From CAYSYY01 sp964576115 [NCBI: uncultured Gemmatimonadota bacterium] (lineage in GTDB: Bacteria > Blakebacterota > Blakebacteria > Blakebacterales), in the NCBI GenBank assembly GCA_964576115.1, contig CAZNUA010000012.1, forward strand, positions 70,262-75,730: a stretch of 5,469 nucleotides of DNA, in the 5' to 3' direction. Below are positions 1 through 5,469 of the stretch, piece by piece (within the stretch, counting starts at the first letter, position 1; each line of letters begins with the position of its first letter). The position numbers and the translations under genes are program-made. The notes under the pieces were generated by a model. The model saw only the letters and a program-made list of their open reading frames with translations, did not search any database and had not been told where the DNA came from.

Positions 1-3000
1 CTTTCATCATCTGGCCCTCGGTACCGTTCCCGACAATCGGCGCCTGGGCAGGGGCGATCGTGCTCGTGACCGGTTTCCGGATCGTGATGAGACAGCGGAT
101 CACCCGCACCATTGCCGACCCGGAGCGGGCCACCGGGCGGATCCGCTTCTGCATCACCCTGCAGGGGCTGGCCTGGGGCCTCGGCACCTTCGCCGTCGCC
201 CCTCTCCTGCCGGCCCGGGATCTGGCCCTGGTCATGGTGGTCTTCGCGGGACTGGTGACCGGCGCGACGGTGGTCCTCAACACCGACTACCTCGCCTTCA
301 GGCTCTTCGCCGCCGCGATGCTGCTGCCTCTCGCAGCCGCCATCCTGCTCAGCGGAACCACCCGGTTCCACCTCGTGGCTGCCCTGCTGGTGTTGTTCTT
401 CATTCTCATGACTTCGATCCTGCACCGCCGCCTGCACCACCAGGTCATCAGCCATCTCAGCGCCCGCAAGCGGCTGGAGTACAGCGAGAAAGTCGTCGAG
501 CAGGAGAAGAACTACCTCAATGCGGTCTTCATGCACGCTCCGATCGCGATCGCCACCCTCGACACCGACGGCCGGGTCATCGAGGTCAATCCGGGCTTCG
601 AGAAGCTCTTCGGCTATTCGGCCGGGGAAGTGGTCGGGATCGAACTGAACCGGTTGGTGGTGCCCGAAGAGGAACTCGATCGCAGCCGTCTGCTGGATCG
701 CCAGCTCTCGACGACCGAACCCACCGTGATCGAAGTCGTGCGCCGGTGCAAGGACGGCACCCTGATCGAGGTGAAGGCTTCCGGGACCATCACCGGAGAG
801 TCCGAGGACGCTCTCATCTTCGTTCTCTACGACGATCTGACCGAGATCCGCCAGGCGCAGGCAGCCCTGCGCGAGACCGAGGAGCAGTACCGCAAGCTGA
901 TCGAATCGGCCTCTGACGTCGTCTGGCAGGTGGATGGCGAAGGGCGGTGGACTTTTCTGAACACCGCCGCCGAAGAGGTCTTCACGGCCGACCGGGACGA
1001 CCTGCTCGGCCGGTCCTTCCTGGAGATGATGCCGCCCGACCAGCACGAGGCGGCCGGCGAGAGTTTCCGGCGGATTCTGGCGGGACAGGATCTCATCGAT
1101 TTCGAAACCGTCTTTCTCACCTCGACCGGAGAGATGCGGCACATCAGTTTCTCGGGCCGGCCGATCCACGATCCCGCGACCGGGCAGAGCGTCGGCGCCC
1201 GGGGGATCGCCCGCGATGTGACCGCCCGGGTCGAAGCGCGTCAGGCGCTGGAAGACGCCCGGTCTGCGGCCGAGCGACTGGCCGAAACACGGAGCAGCTT
1301 CCTGGCCAACATGAGCCACGAGATCCGTACCCCCATGAACGGGATCCTCGGCATGACCGAGCTTCTGCTCGATTCCGATCTGACCCCCGAACAGCGACAA
1401 TCGGCTCAGCTCATCCAGACTTCGGCCGAGGCTCTGCTGCGGATCCTGAACGACATCCTCGATTTCTCCCGGATGGAAGCGGGTCAATACGAAATCGAAC
1501 GCACCAGCTTCAATCTGCCCGCCCTCGTGGACTCCACCTTGAGAACCTTCGCCGTGCGGGCTTTCGAGCAGGGTCTGGAGCTGGTTTCCGACATGCACGG
1601 CGACACCCCCCACCAGGTCATCGGCGACCCGGGCCGCATCCGGCAGGTCCTCAACAACCTGGTTGGAAACGCGCTCAAATTCACTCCCGAGGGGGAGGTG
1701 AGTGTCGCGGTCGCCCCGGTCGGGGAGCGGGAGGGCGCCGCCCTCATCAGGTTCACCGTCCGTGATACCGGCATCGGCATACCGGCTGAGAAACAGCAGC
1801 ACATCTTCGAGGAATTCGCCCAGGCCGATTCCTCGACCACCCGCCACTATGGCGGAACGGGTCTGGGACTGGCCATCTCCAGCGGTATCGTCCGCCTCAT
1901 GGGGGGTGAGATCGAACTCGAGAGCGAGGTGGGGCAGGGGAGTGTGTTCAGGTTCGAGATCCCTCTCGAAATCGAAGCGGCCGACCTGCGTCCCGTTCCC
2001 GAGCGCGAAAAAGTGATCCTGGAGGGGATCCGGGTTCTGATGGTGGACGACAACGCCACCAACCGGCGGATCGTGAGACAGATGCTGGACGGACTCGGTC
2101 TTGAGATCGAGGATGCCGAAGAAGCTGAAGCCGGGCTGGCGAAGCTGCGCGCCGCTGTCGAAAAGGAGCACCCCTTCGACCTGGCCGTCATAGACGGTCA
2201 CATGCCCGGGCGCGACGGCTTCGAGATGGCGTCGGTCATCCGGTCCGAAACCCGGATTGCGGGAACGAAGCTGATGATGCTGACCTCGGCGGCCCGTAAA
2301 GGCGACGGCCAGCGGTGCCGCGAGCTGGGGATACACGCCTATCTGACCAAACCGGTCGCGCGCCCTGATCTGCTGGAGGCAATCGTGATGGTACTCGGTG
2401 AAAAAGGTCCCGAAGAAAAAGCGGACACCCTCATTACCCGGCATTCGATCGAGGAGACCCGTCAGCACCGCCGGATCCTGCTGGCCGAAGACAACCCGGT
2501 CAACCAGAAGGTTGCCGCCACCATGCTTCGCAAGCGCGGCCATGAGGTCGAGGTCGTGGAGAACGGCCGTCTGGCTGTAGAGGCGGTACGAAAGCGGACC
2601 TACGACCTGGTGCTGATGGATGTGCAGATGCCCGAAATGGACGGTCTGGAGGCCGTGCAGGAGATCCGCCGCGATCGGGCTCTGGCGAACCTGCCGGTCA
2701 TTGCGCTGACCGCTCACGCCCTGGAAGGAGACCGGGAGAAGTTCCTCGAGGCGGGGATGAACGGGTATCTCTCCAAACCCTTCAAGCCTCACGAGCTCTT
2801 CTCGACCGTCGAGGAGTGGACGGCCGGCAGAGACGAGGAGTCTGCGGAAGGGGGAGAGAAGCAGACAGGGGAGCGGGGTGTGCCGGGACCTGGAACCGAT
2901 GGCAGTCCGCCGGTCGATCTGGAAAGCCTGCGGGCCACAATGCGAGAGGCCGGGGTCGAGGAAGCGGTTGACAGCATGCTCGAACTTTTTCTTGATGATT

Positions 3001-3272
3001 CTCCGGGCCGGATGGCCGACCTGCGGCGAGCCGTGGAGGCTTCGGACGTTGAAGCAACGGCCAAAACCGCCCACGCCTACAAATCGGCGGCGGCCACGAT
3101 CGGGGCCGCGACTCTGGCCGAACTGCTCAAGGAGATCGAACTCGAATCCAAAGAGGGAAACATAGCTCGCGCGGGCGAGCTTCTGGCGCAGACCTCGGCG
3201 GAGCACGAGGCCGTGATCGCCTACCTGCAACCCCGTCTGCCAGAAGGAGGCCAGGATGACCGGGGAGCGTAA
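1..3272 (+). CDS. Hybrid sensor histidine kinase, TM-PAS-PAS-HisKA-HATPase-REC-REC-HPt (5' end outside window)
   Basis: This is a membrane-bound sensor kinase carrying a complete His-Asp-His phosphorelay in one chain, of the BarA-like unorthodox type. Residues are counted from the GTG at base 60, but the frame is open back to base 3 with no stop, and those 19 codons read as a hydrophobic helix, so the protein is partial at its N-terminus. Membrane segments lie at about -18 to 7, 28-52, 54-76, 78-98 and 103-121, and the basic run after the first fits a cytoplasmic loop, which implies a further helix upstream. PAS domains follow at about 151-262 and 276-388. HisKA has SHEIRTPMNG with His420. 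HATPase (about 516-636) shows the N box (Asn533, Asn537), DTGIGIP (569-575) and GGTGLGL (598-604). REC1 (about 654-770) has Asp712, Thr742 and Lys764. REC2 (about 803-920) has Asp854, Thr884 and Lys906. HPt (about 953-1062) has His1005 in AHAYKSAAATIGA. All catalytic residues appear intact. The signal sensed is unknown. The stop TAA lies 17 bases inside the next gene, suggesting one operon. Confidence 0.95.
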   Translation, partial: FIIWPSVPFPTIGAWAGAIVLVTGFRIVMRQRITRTIADPERATGRIRFCITLQGLAWGLGTFAVAPLLPARDLALVMVVFAGLVTGATVVLNTDYLAFRLFAAAMLLPLAAAILLSGTTRFHLVAALLVLFFILMTSILHRRLHHQVISHLSARKRLEYSEKVVEQEKNYLNAVFMHAPIAIATLDTDGRVIEVNPGFEKLFGYSAGEVVGIELNRLVVPEEELDRSRLLDRQLSTTEPTVIEVVRRCKDGTLIEVKASGTITGESEDALIFVLYDDLTEIRQAQAALRETEEQYRKLIESASDVVWQVDGEGRWTFLNTAAEEVFTADRDDLLGRSFLEMMPPDQHEAAGESFRRILAGQDLIDFETVFLTSTGEMRHISFSGRPIHDPATGQSVGARGIARDVTARVEARQALEDARSAAERLAETRSSFLANMSHEIRTPMNGILGMTELLLDSDLTPEQRQSAQLIQTSAEALLRILNDILDFSRMEAGQYEIERTSFNLPALVDSTLRTFAVRAFEQGLELVSDMHGDTPHQVIGDPGRIRQVLNNLVGNALKFTPEGEVSVAVAPVGEREGAALIRFTVRDTGIGIPAEKQQHIFEEFAQADSSTTRHYGGTGLGLAISSGIVRLMGGEIELESEVGQGSVFRFEIPLEIEAADLRPVPEREKVILEGIRVLMVDDNATNRRIVRQMLDGLGLEIEDAEEAEAGLAKLRAAVEKEHPFDLAVIDGHMPGRDGFEMASVIRSETRIAGTKLMMLTSAARKGDGQRCRELGIHAYLTKPVARPDLLEAIVMVLGEKGPEEKADTLITRHSIEETRQHRRILLAEDNPVNQKVAATMLRKRGHEVEVVENGRLAVEAVRKRTYDLVLMDVQMPEMDGLEAVQEIRRDRALANLPVIALTAHALEGDREKFLEAGMNGYLSKPFKPHELFSTVEEWTAGRDEESAEGGEKQTGERGVPGPGTDGSPPVDLESLRATMREAGVEEAVDSMLELFLDDSPGRMADLRRAVEASDVEATAKTAHAYKSAAATIGAATLAELLKEIELESKEGNIARAGELLAQTSAEHEAVIAYLQPRLPEGGQDDRGA
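3244..3250 (+). promoter_or_regulatory. Shine-Dalgarno for the ATPase gene, inside the kinase gene
   Basis: AAGGAGG lies five bases before the ATG at 3256, a near-perfect ribosome binding site at good spacing. It fixes the ATPase start at 3256 rather than the next in-frame ATG at 3286. It sits within the last codons of the kinase gene, whose TAA is at 3270-3272. The 17-base overlap suggests translational coupling and co-expression of the two proteins; the coupling itself is inference. Confidence 0.85.
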
Positions 3273-5457
3273 TCCCTGCCAGTGGATGATAGATGCCGTT
3301 CAGAAGGCCGGTTTCAGCATCCCCGACGTCGTCTGTCTGAGTCTGCCCGAGGAGACCGGCGAGCTCTGGCAGAGCATGATCGAGAACTGCGGTGTCACCG
3401 AGTACGAACTGGCCGATATCGTCGCCCGCCATGCCCGGCTCAAGGTTGCCGATCTGAACAACGCCGAGGATCACGTCCTCAAGCTGTTGCCCGAAAAGCT
3501 GGCTCGCCAGAACCTCGTTCTGCCTCTGCGTGAAGATGACGAGAATCTCATCGTCGCCACCGGAGCGCCCTTCGATTTCAATGCCGCCAAGATTCTTTCC
3601 TTTGCCTCGGGGCGAACCCCGCTCTTCGAGGTCGCGCCTCCTTCCCGGCTCGCCGAGGCGATCGAATCGCGCTACTCCCCCGACCGGGTCGTGGAAGGCC
3701 TGCTGGGCAACGTGGAGGCGCAAGATGCAGACGATGTGACCGTCCTCGAGGAGCGCAGCGCCGAGGATCTGGAACTGGCCGCGGTCGAGGCCGGGCCGGT
3801 GGTGCAGCTGACCAGCGCGATCCTGCGTGACGCTCTATCGCAGGGAGCGAGCGATATCCATCTCGAACCCTCGCGGATCGGCGCCGTCATCAGATTCCGG
3901 GTCGACGGGGTCATGCGTCACTACATGCAGATGCCGGTACCCGCCCTGAACCGGGTCCTCTCCCGGCTCAAGATCCTCGCCAGGATGGATATCGCCGACC
4001 GGCTCCGGCCGCAGGACGGTCGGGCTTCGGTCCGGGTGCGGGGGCACAGCTACGATCTGCGGGTCTCGACCGTCCCGACCCGGAGCACCGAGAAAATGGT
4101 CATTCGCGTGCTCGACAGCGCCGCCTCGATATCGCTCGACGCGATCGGTGTGCCGCGCCGCGAGCTGGAGCAGTTCCGGCGCATGCTCTCGCAGCGGGAC
4201 TCGATCGTCATCATGACCGGACCCACCGGTTCGGGGAAAACGACGACTCTCTATGCCGCCCTGCAGGAACTGGCCACCGAAGAGGTCAACATCATCACCG
4301 TGGAGGATCCGATCGAATACGAGCTGGACGGGATCACCCAGATCCAGGTCCAGCCGCAGCAGGGGGTGACCTTCGCCTCGGCCCTGCGCGCGATCCTGCG
4401 CCAGGATCCCGATATCATCCTGCTCGGTGAGATCCGGGATACAGAAACAGCCGAGATCGCCGTACAGGCCAGTCTCACCGGGCACCTGGTCCTGGCCACG
4501 CTCCATACCAACGATTCGATCGGTGTCATCACCCGTCTCGAAGATCTCGATCTCGACCGGACCGCCATCGCCGAATCGCTGCAGGGAGCGCTGGCCCAGC
4601 GTCTGATGCGCCGGGTCTGCGACCGTTGTGCCGAACGGATCCTGGAGGAAGATCTGACCGAGGACGAACGCCGGCTCGCCGATCGCTGCGGAGTGGTGCC
4701 GCTCGTCAGAGCGAAGGGATGCGAGCAATGCGGCCAGTCCGGCTACCGTGGCCGCTTCGCCATCTGGGAACTGTGGAGTTCGAACGGAGAAATGGAGGAG
4801 CTGATCGCCGGCGGGGCGAATATTTCCGAACTGCGCCGTGCCATCGCGCGTTCGGGCATGCGAACTCTCTTCGACTCGGCCCTGGACAAAGTTCGGGAAG
4901 GAATCACGACCCTTGAAGAGGTCGAACGGGTTCTGGGGGCGGCCGGTGAAGCGGCGCCTGCCGTCGCGGAAGTGCCGACGGCTGGAAACGCTGTTTCTCC
5001 AGAACCCCCGGTCGGGATCACGACTCTATCCGAACCTACTGCCGAAGAGGAGGAAGCCGAACTCAAAGCCGATGCCGACGGAGCGCTCGTTCTCATCGTC
5101 GATGACGATCCGGTGAATCGGAAACTGGCTCGGACCCTGCTTGAAAAGAACGGTTTCGATGTGGCCGAAGCCGAGGACGGCGGCGCTGCGGTCGAACTGC
5201 TCGATCTCAATCCGGGCTTCAGCCTGCTCGTGCTCGACCTGGATATGCCGGTTATGGGCGGGGAGGACGTGCTGACCCACGTCCGGGGCTCGGTCGGGAC
5301 AGCAGGCCTGCCGGTGGTGATCCTGACCGGTAGCGAGGAGCAGGACACCGAGGTGCGCCTGATGGCGGCCGGGGCCGACGACTACATCCGCAAACCGCTC
5401 AACCCCGGCAAGTTCATGGCCCGGGTCAACGCCGTGCTGCGCCGCGCCGGCATGTGA
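3256..5457 (+). CDS. GspE/PilB-family assembly ATPase with C-terminal receiver domain
   Basis: This is a cytoplasmic AAA-like hexameric ATPase of the type II secretion / type IV pilus assembly family, fused to a response-regulator receiver; 733 residues against roughly 500-600 for family members without the fusion. Residues about 37-140 resemble the T2SSE_N/MshEN domain. The core has SDIHLEP (199-205), Walker A GPTGSGKT (322-329, Lys328), the Asp box TVEDPIEYE (348-356), Walker B LLGEIRD (389-395, Glu392) and the His box with His410 and His417. Cysteines 455, 458, 489 and 492 form the C-X2-C-X30-C-X2-C zinc site typical of GspE/PilB and absent from PilT, so an assembly rather than a retraction motor is favoured. 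The core ends near GITTLEEVERVLG (549-561). An Ala/Pro/Glu-rich linker (about 562-608) leads to REC (about 610-733) with the acidic pocket DDD (616-618), Asp661, Thr691 and Lys713. The linked kinase ends in an HPt domain, the expected phosphodonor for this receiver (inference). GspE and PilB cannot be told apart here, because no pilin or secretin genes are in view. Confidence 0.95.
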   Translation: MTGERNPCQWMIDAVQKAGFSIPDVVCLSLPEETGELWQSMIENCGVTEYELADIVARHARLKVADLNNAEDHVLKLLPEKLARQNLVLPLREDDENLIVATGAPFDFNAAKILSFASGRTPLFEVAPPSRLAEAIESRYSPDRVVEGLLGNVEAQDADDVTVLEERSAEDLELAAVEAGPVVQLTSAILRDALSQGASDIHLEPSRIGAVIRFRVDGVMRHYMQMPVPALNRVLSRLKILARMDIADRLRPQDGRASVRVRGHSYDLRVSTVPTRSTEKMVIRVLDSAASISLDAIGVPRRELEQFRRMLSQRDSIVIMTGPTGSGKTTTLYAALQELATEEVNIITVEDPIEYELDGITQIQVQPQQGVTFASALRAILRQDPDIILLGEIRDTETAEIAVQASLTGHLVLATLHTNDSIGVITRLEDLDLDRTAIAESLQGALAQRLMRRVCDRCAERILEEDLTEDERRLADRCGVVPLVRAKGCEQCGQSGYRGRFAIWELWSSNGEMEELIAGGANISELRRAIARSGMRTLFDSALDKVREGITTLEEVERVLGAAGEAAPAVAEVPTAGNAVSPEPPVGITTLSEPTAEEEEAELKADADGALVLIVDDDPVNRKLARTLLEKNGFDVAEAEDGGAAVELLDLNPGFSLLVLDLDMPVMGGEDVLTHVRGSVGTAGLPVVILTGSEEQDTEVRLMAAGADDYIRKPLNPGKFMARVNAVLRRAGM
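4900..5027 (+). repeat. Short imperfect direct repeat flanking the ATPase-receiver linker
   Basis: Fourteen bases at 4900-4913 (GGAATCACGACCCT) recur at 5014-5027 (GGGATCACGACTCT) with 12 of 14 matching and 114 bases between their starts. Both are in the same reading frame and encode GITTL, first at residues 549-553 as the normal end of the ATPase core, then at 587-591 inside the linker. This may be a trace of a local duplication at the domain junction or simply chance; the unit is short. Confidence 0.45.
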
Positions 5458-5469
5458 GACAGCGGCGCT
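5458..5469. other. Downstream edge, no feature seen
   Basis: Twelve bases follow the TGA of the ATPase gene before the window ends. No terminator stem, ribosome binding site or start codon can be recognised in them, so whether the operon continues is unknown. Confidence 0.8.

Noticed and set aside
541-553. Palindrome CGATCGCGATCG containing GCGATCGC, the cyanobacterial HIP1 sequence
   Set aside because: I noticed only this one copy, within PAS1 coding sequence. HIP1 is meaningful only when highly repeated, and GATC-rich codons make one hit unsurprising.
947-1765. Open frame of 272 codons on the plus strand in another frame
   Set aside because: It overlaps the PAS2, HisKA and HATPase coding region and is rich in Arg, Pro and Gly, the usual signature of a shifted frame in GC-rich DNA.
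4078-4110. ATPase core has TEK (278-280) where many family members have GEK
   Set aside because: A single substitution outside the catalytic motifs, with Glu and Lys kept and all Walker, Asp and His boxes intact; not enough to suggest altered activity.
3835-4728. Open frame of 297 codons on the minus strand
   Set aside because: It lies wholly opposite the conserved ATPase core and its translation shows no recognisable domain. Long antisense frames are expected in GC-rich coding DNA.
1-5469. Search by eye for CRISPR arrays, tRNA or rRNA genes, insertion sequences and terminators
   Set aside because: The window is almost entirely two coding sequences. No regularly spaced repeats, RNA-gene signatures, transposase motifs or stem-loop plus T-run were seen.

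Overview
The window holds two consecutive plus-strand genes that fill it almost completely. They read as one signalling-to-machinery module: a membrane-bound hybrid histidine kinase with its own C-terminal phosphotransfer (HPt) domain, followed with a 17-base overlap by a GspE/PilB-type assembly ATPase that carries a receiver (REC) domain at its C-terminus. The DNA is GC-rich with mostly G or C at third codon positions. The gene content (phosphorelay, type IV pilus or type II secretion motor) points to a Gram-negative bacterium with high GC. I cannot name the phylum from sequence alone.

Layout. Bases 1-3272 encode the kinase. Its frame is open through the left edge, so the true start is outside the window. 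Visible in order are five membrane segments, two PAS domains, HisKA, HATPase, REC1, REC2 and HPt, with every phospho-accepting residue present. Bases 3256-5457 encode the ATPase: an N-terminal T2SSE_N/MshEN-like domain, the full ATPase core with Walker A, Asp box, Walker B, His box and zinc tetracysteine, then an acidic Ala/Pro linker and a complete REC domain. A strong Shine-Dalgarno inside the end of the kinase gene drives the second start. Only 12 bases follow the second stop and they hold nothing recognisable.

How they may work together (inference). The kinase would sense a membrane or PAS-borne signal, pass phosphate His-Asp-His to its HPt domain, and the HPt would hand it to the REC fused to the ATPase. 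The relay would then act directly on a pilus or secretion motor rather than on transcription. No pilin, platform protein, retraction ATPase or transcription factor gene lies within the window, so the machine being driven cannot be identified here.
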